From the NCBI GenBank assembly GCA_020161365.1, contig JAIUNU010000010.1:62001-126000 (forward strand): a stretch of DNA of 64,000 bases. Reading direction: 5' to 3'. The position numbers were made by a program, and so were the translations under genes. Positions 37,087-45,205 of this stretch are shown piece after piece; position 1 is the first letter of the stretch, and each line of letters opens with the position of its first letter. Under the pieces are notes generated by a model, which was given only the letters and a program-made list of their open reading frames with translations, was not told the DNA's origin and did no database searches. The stretch comes from Pseudomonadota bacterium. Its GTDB lineage: Bacteria > Pseudomonadota > Alphaproteobacteria > Caulobacterales > Caulobacteraceae.

Positions 37087-37112
37087 GTGGTTCTCCCTAG
37101 GACTGTGAAGGA

Positions 37113-37514
37113 TCAGTGGGCCTGGAGCCCGCGCGAGGCGGTCTTGGCCCCGCCGCGGGCTGCGGCGATCTGCTTGGGCGCCAGGGGCGGCGCCTTGTTG
37201 CCCCACGAGGAGCGAACATAGGTCAGGATGGCCGCCAGATCGGCGTCGGACAGGTCGTCCTTGAACGCCGGCATGCCCGCGCGGCCATTCAGCACGGTGG
37301 AGGCGACGATCTTGGGATCTCCCTGGACGAGGGGCGATCCGGCCAGCGCGGGGAAGGCGCCCTTGACGCCCTTGCCGGTGACCTGGTGGCAGGCCGAGCA
37401 GTTGTCCATGTACAGCGATTTGCCATCAGCGGCGGCGACGGCCGGGGCGACGAGTCCGGCGATCAGACAAAGCGCCGCGAGACGGGGAGCGGCGAAGCGG
37501 TAAGCGACGGTCAT
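37113..37514 (-). CDS. Periplasmic class I cytochrome c
   Basis: This 133-residue monoheme cytochrome has a signal peptide (cleavage near residue 29, AVAAADG), the heme-binding CSACH at residues 39-43, and a probable distal ligand M81 in RAGMPAFKDDLSD. The C-terminal helix motif LAAILTYVRSSWGN is typical. ATG 37514 begins the signal peptide. The frame stays open upstream without protein-like sequence. It lies 25 bases after the flavoprotein gene and is the likely electron acceptor for it. Confidence 0.92.
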   Translation of the reverse strand: MTVAYRFAAPRLAALCLIAGLVAPAVAAADGKSLYMDNCSACHQVTGKGVKGAFPALAGSPLVQGDPKIVASTVLNGRAGMPAFKDDLSDADLAAILTYVRSSWGNKAPPLAPKQIAAARGGAKTASRGLQAH

Positions 37515-37539
37515 GCGGTTCCTCGGGACTCGGGGTGTT

Positions 37540-39135
37540 TCAGGCCTGCTGCACGCGGGCGTGGATCTTGGCGATCTGAGCCCAGGCCGACTCGATGGCG
37601 CCGGCCTGCCAGCCGCCAAGGTAGCTGAGGTGCTCGCCAGCGAGATAGAGCCGGCCATCGGCTTCGCACAGCAATGGATAGGCGTTCTTGCGCCCCGCCT
37701 CGCCCCATTCGGCCCAGCCGCCCAGATTGTGCTCGGCCAGGTGCCAGCTGAAGGAAAAGGCGTTGTCGAAGTTCTCGGCGTACTCCGGGAAGATCTTCTG
37801 GCCAGCCGCCACGGCGAAGGCGGCGCGGTCGGCCGGACTCTTGGCGCTGATCCGCGCCGCTTCGCCGCCAAACGCGTAGTAACCCAGCAGCACGCCCTTT
37901 TGGCCCTGCCAGCCGTAGGAGGGCAGTGAGATCGAGTTGATCCCGGCGAGGTCGGTATAGATGTGGCCGCCGTAGATGTGGTGCTTGTCTTCCCAGAACC
38001 GGCTCTTCATCTGGATGCCGATCTTGTTGACCGGGGCGTAGGCCACGCCGCCCATGGCCGCCTTGAACGGGGCGGAGGCGTCGAGGTCGATCTGCTTGAG
38101 CACGCTGAGCGGGATCGTGCAGACGCAGTAGTCGGCGGTGACTTCGCCCGGCTTGCCGTCCGCGCCCTTGAACGCGACGGTGACCCCTGTGGGCGACTGC
38201 CGGATCTTCTCCACCACGGTGGAGTAGCGGATCATCGGGCCGACCCGCTTTTCGAAGGCCTTGGCGATCTGGTCCATGCCGCCGATCGGCTGCAGCATGG
38301 TGCGCTGCTGTTCGAAGCCGGTGACCGAGCTCAGCACCTTCCAGGCGTTGCTGTCGAGGACGTCCTTGAAGGCGAAGGGCGGTAGTTCTTCGCCGGGCGT
38401 CATCCCCGCGCCCGGATGCACGGAGAAGCCGCGGCCCTCTGTGCCCTTGTAGGCCAGGTCCTTGGACAGGCGACCCTCGTTGACGAGGTAGGCGACGAAA
38501 CGCTCGCGATCCAGGCCCGACAGCGGGGCGTCCAGGGCCCCAAGGCTGGCGGCCTTGGCCACCAGTTCAGCGGTGTAGCCGCGAATGTCGGCGGCGATCT
38601 CGCCCTTGCGGACGGGCTTGCCGTTCAGCGGGCCCTTGCCCTTCTCGAAATAGATGTAGGCCGCGTCGTTGTCGTTGACGAAGCTCTCCAGCGGCACGCC
38701 GAACTGCTTGGTGTAGTGCAGGGTGGAGCGGTGGTGATACGGGATCCGCCAGGCCCCGTGGTTGATGTAGTGGCCGTCGTCGAACTCGCAGGTCTGCTGG
38801 TTGCCCATCAGGTCTGTGTGCTTGAAGCCCTTGCGCGCGGTCTGGCAACGGCCGCCAGCGAAGTCGCGGGCCTCCAGGATCTGAACCTGATAGCCCGCCT
38901 TGGACAGTTCGTAGGCGGCGGTCATCCCCGCCAGGCCCGCGCCCAGGATCACGACCTTGGTGTTCTTGGCCCCGCCGCTCAGGGCAGGCGGCGTCTCGGC
39001 CGCCGAAGCCTGTGAAAAGCCCAGCGCCTCCATGCCCGACAGCACCAGAGACGTGCCGCCAATGGCGGCCAAGCTTTCAAAGAACCGGCGGCGCGTCAGT
39101 ACGCCGCCGCCCGAAGACGCGTCCAAACCACTCAT
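37540..39135 (-). CDS. Tat-exported flavin amine/amino-acid oxidase-family protein
   Basis: This 531-residue flavoprotein is of the monoamine/L-amino-acid oxidase family. The N-terminus carries a twin-arginine signal (TRRRFFESLAAIGG, RR at 15-16), so it is folded with FAD before export. The FAD-binding motif GAGLAGMTAAYEL starts at residue 65, with E in ILEARDFAGGRC. The C-terminal YLAGEHLSYLGGWQAGAIES closes the FAD site. ATG 39135 is chosen for the Tat signal. A frame continuing 96 codons upstream is not protein-like. Downstream cytochrome c and RidA suggest electrons go to the respiratory chain and the imine product is hydrolysed. Substrate unknown. Confidence 0.9.
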   Translation of the reverse strand: MSGLDASSGGGVLTRRRFFESLAAIGGTSLVLSGMEALGFSQASAAETPPALSGGAKNTKVVILGAGLAGMTAAYELSKAGYQVQILEARDFAGGRCQTARKGFKHTDLMGNQQTCEFDDGHYINHGAWRIPYHHRSTLHYTKQFGVPLESFVNDNDAAYIYFEKGKGPLNGKPVRKGEIAADIRGYTAELVAKAASLGALDAPLSGLDRERFVAYLVNEGRLSKDLAYKGTEGRGFSVHPGAGMTPGEELPPFAFKDVLDSNAWKVLSSVTGFEQQRTMLQPIGGMDQIAKAFEKRVGPMIRYSTVVEKIRQSPTGVTVAFKGADGKPGEVTADYCVCTIPLSVLKQIDLDASAPFKAAMGGVAYAPVNKIGIQMKSRFWEDKHHIYGGHIYTDLAGINSISLPSYGWQGQKGVLLGYYAFGGEAARISAKSPADRAAFAVAAGQKIFPEYAENFDNAFSFSWHLAEHNLGGWAEWGEAGRKNAYPLLCEADGRLYLAGEHLSYLGGWQAGAIESAWAQIAKIHARVQQA

Positions 39136-39404
39136 CAAATCCCGCCCTTGTGTCTTGGGCCGCCGCCCCCTCGCGTCCGGCCGCAGTCGCCGACGGGCTA
39201 GCCGCGCCGGACAGGGACATCTCGAAATCAGCCGCCCCCGTGCGCAATCCATTTCGAGGGCGCCCCGGGACTGACCGCCGATAAGCCTCGCCATTGGGCG
39301 CCGTGCACCCAGGCCTGAGCGATCGATGGGCGTGTGGCATAAAGGACCGCGCGGACGAAGGAATCGGCTTCTCACCGCCAGGTTGTCGCCGTGAAGGAGC
39401 GCTG

Positions 39405-39950
39405 ATGACGATCCCCCATCCAAACCTTCGCCTTCGCCTGGCGCGGCCCGGCGACATGCCCGTGCTCTCGGCCTTGATGGACCGGGCGATCGGCGAGCTG
39501 CTGCGCGACTTCCTGCCGCCCGAGGGCGTGGCGGCGTCGTACGAGATCATGGGTCTGGACACCCAGCTGATCGCCGACGGCACCTATTTCGTTGTCGAAG
39601 ACGCGGGCGAGATCGCCGGCTGCGGCGGCTGGAGCCGGCGCGCCACGCTGTTCGGCGGCGACCACTCGGCGGGACGCGACGCGGCGCTTCTGGACCCGAA
39701 GACCGACGCCGCGCGGGTCCGCGCGATGTACACGCACCCCGACCACACCCGAAAAGGCGTGGGCCGGATCATTCTCGACGCCTGCGAGGCCGCCGCCCGC
39801 GCCGAGGGCTTCAGCCGCGTCGAAATGGCCGCCACCATGGGCGGCGTGCCGCTGTATCGGGCGTGCGGCTATCACGACATCGAGCCCTTCGAGGCGGTGA
39901 CGTCGACCGGCTATCGTGTGCCGCTGATCCGGATGGGGAAGGGGCTTTAG
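39405..39950 (+). CDS. GNAT-family N-acetyltransferase
   Basis: This 181-residue acyl-CoA-dependent acetyltransferase has the GNAT core: the VRAMYTHPDHTRKGVGRIILD stretch carries the acetyl-CoA pyrophosphate loop (RKGVGR), and a C-terminal VPLYRACGYHDIEPFE is typical. AAGGAG five bases before ATG 39405 fixes the start. It is divergent from the amine oxidase gene, with 269 bases between (39136-39404), where I see no other feature. Substrate unknown. Confidence 0.92.
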   Translation: MTIPHPNLRLRLARPGDMPVLSALMDRAIGELLRDFLPPEGVAASYEIMGLDTQLIADGTYFVVEDAGEIAGCGGWSRRATLFGGDHSAGRDAALLDPKTDAARVRAMYTHPDHTRKGVGRIILDACEAAARAEGFSRVEMAATMGGVPLYRACGYHDIEPFEAVTSTGYRVPLIRMGKGL

Positions 39951-39976
39951 CGCCTAGCGCGGTCGCCCAAATAGCA

Positions 39977-40005
39977 GAAGGGCCGGGGAGTTTCCCCGGC
40001 CCTTC
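39977..40005. terminator. Bidirectional terminator between GNAT and TonB-receptor genes
   Basis: GAAGGGCCGGGGA-gtt-TCCCCGGCCCTTC is a perfect 13-bp stem with a three-base loop between two convergent genes. It has no long T-tract on either side. Confidence 0.75.
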
Positions 40006-40027
40006 GCAGTTACAGTTTGGGCGAGCC

Positions 40028-42664
40028 CTAGAAGGTCGCCGAGACCTTGGCGTACCAGAAGCCGCCCTGCCAATCGACGATCGTATCCGAGCGATAGATA
40101 CGGCCGTTGGTGGCCGACTCGCCCGTGAAGTCGGGATCGGGATAGTTGGCGAACAGGTTCCGCGCGCCGATGGCGACCGAGTAGTTGTCGGTGGCCTGGT
40201 AGGACAGTTCCATGTCGAAGAACGTCTCAGGATCCCACTTCTGCACGATCGGGTTGGCGACGCTGAACATGTTCTTGTAGGGGCCCCAGATGTTCAGACG
40301 GCCGGTGGCCTTGAACTTGTCGATCTGGTGCGTCGCCGAGATCACCGACCGCCAGCGCGGCGCGGCGTTCTCGAAATCATGCACGCCTTCGGCGTCGAAG
40401 AAGTTGGCCGAGAAGACCTTGTCGATCTTGAACTTGTTGTAGTTGCCGCTCACCGAGAGGTTGGTCGACTGGCCGTTCTCCCAGGCCTTGCGGTAGGTGG
40501 CCACGACGTCGACACCGGTGGTCGTCGAGTCGAAGGCGTTCTGGAAGAACTGCACCTGACCGATAGTGTCGGCGCCGGGAATGCTGGCCGAAACCAGCGC
40601 CGTGCGGATCGCCGGGGTCACGGTGATCGGCGTCGTGGCGTAGAACTGGTCCTTGATCTTGATGCTGTAGGCGTCGACCGTGAGCGACAGCCCCTCGAAA
40701 GGCGTGGCGGTGAAGCCAATGGCGAAGTTGGTCGACTTCTCGGGCTTCAACTCCTTGGCGCCGAGGAACTTGGCCACCGGGTTGGTCGCCGGGAACAGAC
40801 CCGAGGCGATGATCGCGCCGTTCTCCACCCGGGTCGAGACGTTGGTGGTGAAGGCCTGACCCGGTGTCGGGGCGCGGAAGCCGGTGCCCACCGAACCGCG
40901 GATGCCGAAGTTCGGGGTCAGTTGGTACTGCGTGGCTGCCTTGCCGTTCCAGGTGCTGCCGAAGTCCGAGAAGTGTTCGCCGCGCACCGCAAAGTCGAGG
41001 AACCACTCTTCGGTCACGTTGCCGGAGGTTTCCAGATAACCAGCGTAGGAGTTGCGGGTCAGCTTGCCGGAGTAGAGCGGCGTGTTGCCAGGGAAGCCGT
41101 TCGAACCGACCGCCAGGGCGTTGTAGACTGGGTCGATGCCCGCAAAGCCGTCGGCGTTGGTCGAGAGGTAGTTGGCGCAGTTCAGACCGGCCGTGGCCGG
41201 CAGGGCCAGACCGGCTGCGGTTGGGGTGCGTGTGGTGGCGTTACAGAACTTGAAGGGATCGGGCACGGCCCAGCTCCCAGCGACATACGACGGGACATCG
41301 CCCGGCTCGATCTCATAGCCTTCCTTGCGGTATTCGGCGCCGAAGTTGATCGTCACCGGGGTCTTGAAGCCGAGCCCTTCCCAATCATAGGCGAAATCGG
41401 CGTTCGCGGCGGACTCGCTCGAGATCAGGGCGCCGTCATAGAACTTCTTCGGCGAGGCCGGACCCATCGAGGGGTTGACGGTGTCCCACAACGAGTAGGC
41501 GATCTTGTCGTTGCCGTAGCGGGCCGACAGATCGTAGCTCAATCCATAGCCCGTCAGGCCTTTGACGCCGCCGGCAAGGCTGTAGTCGGTCACGTCGCCG
41601 CCGAACATCGGCGTGAAGCCCGCCGGGAAGATCGAGCTGAACTGGAAGGTCGAGCCATCCTGCAGGCGGATCGGCGTGGCGTTGACGGCGTTGCTGACCG
41701 GCGGACGGTAGTTGAAGTACTCGACCGCGCTGCTCTTGGAGTAGTTGGCGAAGGCGTAGACCGACAGATTGTCGCTGAACGCATAGCCGGCGTTGACGAC
41801 GGCGCGGGTGGCCTCGGCGTCGGGCTGGCCCCACTTCTGAACATAGTCATTGATGAGCGCGCCATAGGCCGGATTGGCCGCCGCATAGCTGGTGACGCAG
41901 AAGCCGGCCGACTGGTTCGGGATGCCCACATTGCAGTACTGACGGCCGCGGTTGACCTGGTTCTGGCTGGTGTACTCGACCGTGGTGTTGATGAAGCCGT
42001 TCTCGCCGAGCGGCAGGCCAAGGTTGCCGGTCACCAGCACGTCCTCGCCGTCGCCCAGATAGAATTGACCGTACTGGGCGGTCAGCGAACCGCCGCTAGG
42101 GCTATCCTTCAGTTGGAAGTCGATGACGCCGGCGATGGCGTCCGAACCGTACTGCGCGCCGGCGCCGTCGCGGGTGACGACCACGTTCTTCAAGGCGGAC
42201 GCTGGGATCGTGGCCGCGTCGGGCGCTTGGGCGCCGGTGCCGCCGATCGTAACCAGCGCCGACCGATGGCGGCGCTTGGAGTTGACCATGAACAGGGTCT
42301 TGTCGGTGGGCAGGCCGCGCAGGCTGGCGGGGCGAATGAAGGTGGCGCCGTCCGAAATCGGCTCGCGGGCCAGGGTGTAAGACGGGACCAGCGTCTTCAG
42401 AATGTCGTTGGTGTCGGTGAAGGTCGAGGCCTTGATGTCGGCTTCGCCGAAGGAGTCGACCGGGACGGCGGAGTCGAGAACCGTGCGGGGCTTGCCGCGG
42501 GCGGTGACGACAACTGTTTCAAGCTCTGAGGCTTGGCTCGGCGCGTCGGCCACAGGCGCCGCTGCCGAAGACACCTCCGCACTGGCTGCGGACTGGCAGT
42601 AAACGAAAGTAATCGATAGCGCGGAAATACCCGCGAGAAGCGCGGGTTTAAAACGTCGAGTCAT
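40028..42664 (-). CDS. TonB-dependent outer membrane receptor
   Basis: This 878-residue receptor actively imports a substrate across the outer membrane with TonB energy. The signal peptide (TRRFKPALLAGISALSITFVY) is followed by a TonB box-like LETVVVTARG, a plug domain (DTNDILKTLVPSYTL, NVVVTRDGAGAQYGSDAIAGVI) and a 22-strand barrel ending in F. ATG 42664 is chosen for the GAGGGGG six bases before it. Another in-frame ATG at 42679 overlaps that ribosome site. The substrate is unknown, and there is no adjacent degradation gene. Confidence 0.93.
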   Translation of the reverse strand: MTRRFKPALLAGISALSITFVYCQSAASAEVSSAAAPVADAPSQASELETVVVTARGKPRTVLDSAVPVDSFGEADIKASTFTDTNDILKTLVPSYTLAREPISDGATFIRPASLRGLPTDKTLFMVNSKRRHRSALVTIGGTGAQAPDAATIPASALKNVVVTRDGAGAQYGSDAIAGVIDFQLKDSPSGGSLTAQYGQFYLGDGEDVLVTGNLGLPLGENGFINTTVEYTSQNQVNRGRQYCNVGIPNQSAGFCVTSYAAANPAYGALINDYVQKWGQPDAEATRAVVNAGYAFSDNLSVYAFANYSKSSAVEYFNYRPPVSNAVNATPIRLQDGSTFQFSSIFPAGFTPMFGGDVTDYSLAGGVKGLTGYGLSYDLSARYGNDKIAYSLWDTVNPSMGPASPKKFYDGALISSESAANADFAYDWEGLGFKTPVTINFGAEYRKEGYEIEPGDVPSYVAGSWAVPDPFKFCNATTRTPTAAGLALPATAGLNCANYLSTNADGFAGIDPVYNALAVGSNGFPGNTPLYSGKLTRNSYAGYLETSGNVTEEWFLDFAVRGEHFSDFGSTWNGKAATQYQLTPNFGIRGSVGTGFRAPTPGQAFTTNVSTRVENGAIIASGLFPATNPVAKFLGAKELKPEKSTNFAIGFTATPFEGLSLTVDAYSIKIKDQFYATTPITVTPAIRTALVSASIPGADTIGQVQFFQNAFDSTTTGVDVVATYRKAWENGQSTNLSVSGNYNKFKIDKVFSANFFDAEGVHDFENAAPRWRSVISATHQIDKFKATGRLNIWGPYKNMFSVANPIVQKWDPETFFDMELSYQATDNYSVAIGARNLFANYPDPDFTGESATNGRIYRSDTIVDWQGGFWYAKVSATF

Positions 42665-42732
42665 AAGTAGCCCCCTCATTGTGTTTATTGACGCATGCCG
42701 ATTCCCCTCTCCATGGCGTTTTTCTCCCGTCG

Positions 42733-42780
42733 ATTATATTTTTGAACGCGGGCACTAAAATTTATCGACGCACTGTCGAT
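42733..42780 (-). promoter_or_regulatory. Probable TonB-receptor promoter with inverted repeat
   Basis: On the minus strand there is a TATAAT at 42738-42733, about 70 bases before the receptor start. About 26 bases further upstream, ATCGAC-N5-GTCGAT (42764-42780) forms an inverted repeat that could be an operator. The -35 region is poor. The rest of 42665-42958 is AT-rich near the receptor and then holds GCGCCC-TTT-GGGCGC (42851-42865), a small hairpin after the unknown minus-strand gene. Confidence 0.4.
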
Positions 42781-42958
42781 CTATTCATGAGGTTTCAAGC
42801 TGTGGCGTTCGGCAATGGGCGCGAGGCAGAAAAGCGCGCAAGCCGCGCGAGCGCCCTTTGGGCGCCCCTTTGCGCGGCGTCTGTTCACGGATTTTAGGCA
42901 GATCGCCCCCGCGCGCGCCTCCCGCAGGTGGCGGCGGGGTGGTTGTGCGACGCCAGGT

Positions 42959-43309
42959 TCAAGCGCAGAGCCGCAGCGGCTGCGCCATTTCGTCGGTGTC
43001 TTCGGTCTCGAAAAGCTCGAAGGCTTCTTCCCAGGGCAAGAGGCGCGACTCGCGCAGTTCGGCGTCGTCGGTGACCCGGACGATCTGGTCCTCGCGGTCG
43101 TTCCAGACCAGGCCAATGTCCGTGACGCGTTCGACGTCGCGGCCCAGCAGCAGGAACATGTCGGCCTTGGCCGCGCGCTCGCGGCTGATGCGGCGCAGGG
43201 TGCGCCCGCCGCCCAGGTCGCGGTGGATATCGGCGAAGTCCAGCACCGCCGAGATCATGGCGGCGTTGACGGGGGCGACGGTCCAGGCGGGGCAGGCGAA
43301 GCGGGTCAT
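42959..43309 (-). CDS. Unknown acidic protein divergent from a WYL regulator
   Basis: I do not recognise this 116-residue protein. It is soluble, without signal or membrane segment, acidic at the C-terminus (WEEAFELFETEDTDEMAQ), with two cysteines (FACPAW near the start, RLCA at the end). ATG 43309 is chosen because AAGGA lies about eight bases upstream and the downstream sequence looks protein-like. The frame further upstream does not. It is transcribed away from the WYL-domain regulator, with 79 bases between the starts, so it is a probable target of that regulator. Confidence 0.65.
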   Translation of the reverse strand: MTRFACPAWTVAPVNAAMISAVLDFADIHRDLGGGRTLRRISRERAAKADMFLLLGRDVERVTDIGLVWNDREDQIVRVTDDAELRESRLLPWEEAFELFETEDTDEMAQPLRLCA

Positions 43310-43358
43310 CGGGGATCCTTGGGGTCTCCAGGGGCGATGATCGAAGATTGTCCGCGCA

Positions 43359-43375
43359 TTGCGACAGAAACGGTC
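43359..43375. promoter_or_regulatory. Third copy of the lrp/aminotransferase motif
   Basis: TTGCGACAGAAACGGTC matches the site at 26835-26851 in 13 of 17 positions. TGACATCGGCATG follows at 43379-43391, as it does at 26867-26879. It lies in the divergent region of the unknown protein and the WYL regulator. Confidence 0.4.
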
Positions 43376-43388
43376 GTATGACATCGGC

Positions 43389-44372
43389 ATGAGACACGAG
43401 AAAGCCACCCGCCTGCTGGATCTGGCCCGCATGTTGGCGGGCTCGGCCGAAGGCTTGACCCTGGATGAGATGGCCTCGGCCCTCGGTGTGGGGCGCCGGA
43501 CGGCTGAGCGGATGCGTGACGCCGTCTGGGCCGCCTTCCCGCAGATGGAAGCGGTCGACGATCCTCCGACCAAGCGGTTTCGGATCCCGTCGGGCCTGGA
43601 CGGCGTCTTCCAGACCCCGACCGCCGAGGAGTTGGCCGCTCTGCGCGTGGCCGCCGACTCGCTGAAGGCCTCCGGCGCCGATGCGCGGGCGGCGTCGCTC
43701 TACGCACTGGAGGCCAAGCTGTTGTCGGCGCTGCGCGGTTCGGCCCGCCGCCGGGTGGCCCCGGACGTTGAGGCTCTTGTGCAGGCCGAGACCATCGCCG
43801 TTCACGCCGGTCCACGTCCGTTTGAGGACCAGGCCGTGCTCAGCGCGATCCGGACGGCCATCAAGGGGCTGCAGGCGTTGTCGTTCCGCTACGAGGGCGG
43901 CTCCACGCCCGGGCGTACGCGTGAGGTCACCCCGTTGGGCGTGCTGTTCGGACGTTCCAACTATCTGGTCGCGCTGGAAGGGCAGGGCGGTAAGCCGCGC
44001 TCGTGGCGTCTGGACCGGATGAGCGACCTGACGGTGCTCGACAGGCCCGCCCCGCCGCCGGCGGACTTTTCATTGCAGGCCTTCGCCGACGAGAGCTTCG
44101 GCATCTATCACGACGAGATTCAGGACGTGGTGCTGCGCATCCACAAGAGCCGGGCCGAGGACGCCTTGCGCTGGCGCTTCCACGCCACGCAACAGGTCAC
44201 GCCGGAGGCTGACGGCTCTGTGCGGGTGACCTTCCGGGCCGGGGGCATGCGCGAACTGTCCTGGCACCTCTTCACTTGGGGGGACGCCGTCGAGATCGTC
44301 GCGCCTCAGGCGCTGAAGGACATGATGATTCAGGAACTGCGCGAGGCTGGCCGCGCGCATGGGGCGTGGTAG
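43389..44372 (+). CDS. YafY-type HTH/WYL-domain transcriptional regulator
   Basis: This 327-residue regulator has an N-terminal helix-turn-helix (ATRLLDLARMLAGSAEGLTL, then ALGVGRRTAERMRDAV), a WYL domain (about 130-220, LGVLFGRSNYLVALEGQG and RSWRLDRMSDL) and a C-terminal WCX-like domain (FHATQQV...ELSWHLFTWGDAVEIVAP region). WYL domains sense small ligands or nucleic acids. ATG 43389 is chosen. TTG 43359 would start inside the shared motif. It overlaps no neighbour and is followed 10 bases later by rlmJ. Confidence 0.9.
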   Translation: MRHEKATRLLDLARMLAGSAEGLTLDEMASALGVGRRTAERMRDAVWAAFPQMEAVDDPPTKRFRIPSGLDGVFQTPTAEELAALRVAADSLKASGADARAASLYALEAKLLSALRGSARRRVAPDVEALVQAETIAVHAGPRPFEDQAVLSAIRTAIKGLQALSFRYEGGSTPGRTREVTPLGVLFGRSNYLVALEGQGGKPRSWRLDRMSDLTVLDRPAPPPADFSLQAFADESFGIYHDEIQDVVLRIHKSRAEDALRWRFHATQQVTPEADGSVRVTFRAGGMRELSWHLFTWGDAVEIVAPQALKDMMIQELREAGRAHGAW

Positions 44373-44382
44373 GAGCGGACGC

Positions 44383-45204
44383 ATGAACTACCGCCACGCC
44401 TTCCACGCCGGCAACTTCGCCGACCTGCACAAGCATGCGATCCTGCTGGCCATGCTGTCGGCCCTGCAGCAGGAGAGTACAGCGCTGGCGGTGATCGACA
44501 CCCACGCGGGCGCTGGCGGCTATGATCTGGCCGGTGAAATGGCGCGACGCTCGGGCGAGGCGCAGGCGGGGATCTTCCGGTTGAAGGCGGCGATCGAGGC
44601 ACCGACGGTGTTCCAGCCCCTGCTCGACGCCGTTGCGCTGATGAACGGCGGCAAGGCCGGCGACCTCTATCCTGGCTCCCCGCGCTTGATCGCCCGCGCG
44701 CTGCGTCCCGCCGATCGCTACGCGGGCTGCGAGCTTCGCGACGACGATGTCGCGCTGCTGCACAAGACGCTGGCGCCGCACGCCAACGCCCGCGCCTTGC
44801 AGGCCGACGGTTTCGAGACCGCCGCGCAGGAGGCCGGCAAGGGCGGGCGGGCCTTTGTCGTCATCGACCCGCCGTTCGAGCGGCCGGACGACTACGACCG
44901 CATTGTCGCCACCACCCGTGCGATCCAGATGCGCGCGCCCGATGCGGCCCTGGCGATCTGGCTGCCGATCAAGGACCTTGAGACCTTCGACGCCTTCCTG
45001 CGCGGGATGGAAGCGTTGACGAGGGACCTGCTGGTCGCCGAGCTGCGCCTGCGTCCGCTCACCGACCCGATGAAGATGAATGGCTGCGCAATGGTGATGA
45101 TCGGCGCCCCCGGCGCGATCGACGCAGCCGCGGCCGAGGCGGGCGACTGGCTCGCCACGCGGCTCGGGGAGCCCGGCGGCCGCTCGCGCGTGTGGCGGAC
45201 CTGA
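44383..45204 (+). CDS. rlmJ: 23S rRNA (adenine-2030-N6)-methyltransferase RlmJ
   Basis: RlmJ methylates A2030 of 23S rRNA with S-adenosylmethionine. The 273-residue protein begins with the family N-terminus MNYRHAFHAGNFADLHKH and has the SAM-binding DTHAGAGGYDL (near residue 40) and the catalytic DPPF motif (VVIDPPFERPDDY). AGGAG seven bases before ATG 44383 fixes the start. It lies 10 bases after the regulator gene and is followed two bases later by the chromate transporter gene. Confidence 0.95.
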   Translation: MNYRHAFHAGNFADLHKHAILLAMLSALQQESTALAVIDTHAGAGGYDLAGEMARRSGEAQAGIFRLKAAIEAPTVFQPLLDAVALMNGGKAGDLYPGSPRLIARALRPADRYAGCELRDDDVALLHKTLAPHANARALQADGFETAAQEAGKGGRAFVVIDPPFERPDDYDRIVATTRAIQMRAPDAALAIWLPIKDLETFDAFLRGMEALTRDLLVAELRLRPLTDPMKMNGCAMVMIGAPGAIDAAAAEAGDWLATRLGEPGGRSRVWRT

Positions 45205-45205
45205 T

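Noticed and set aside
39863..42529. Plus-strand open frame of 888 codons opposite the TonB receptor
   Set aside because: It is a shadow of the receptor's codon bias, rich in Gly, Val and Arg without domains or a ribosome site.
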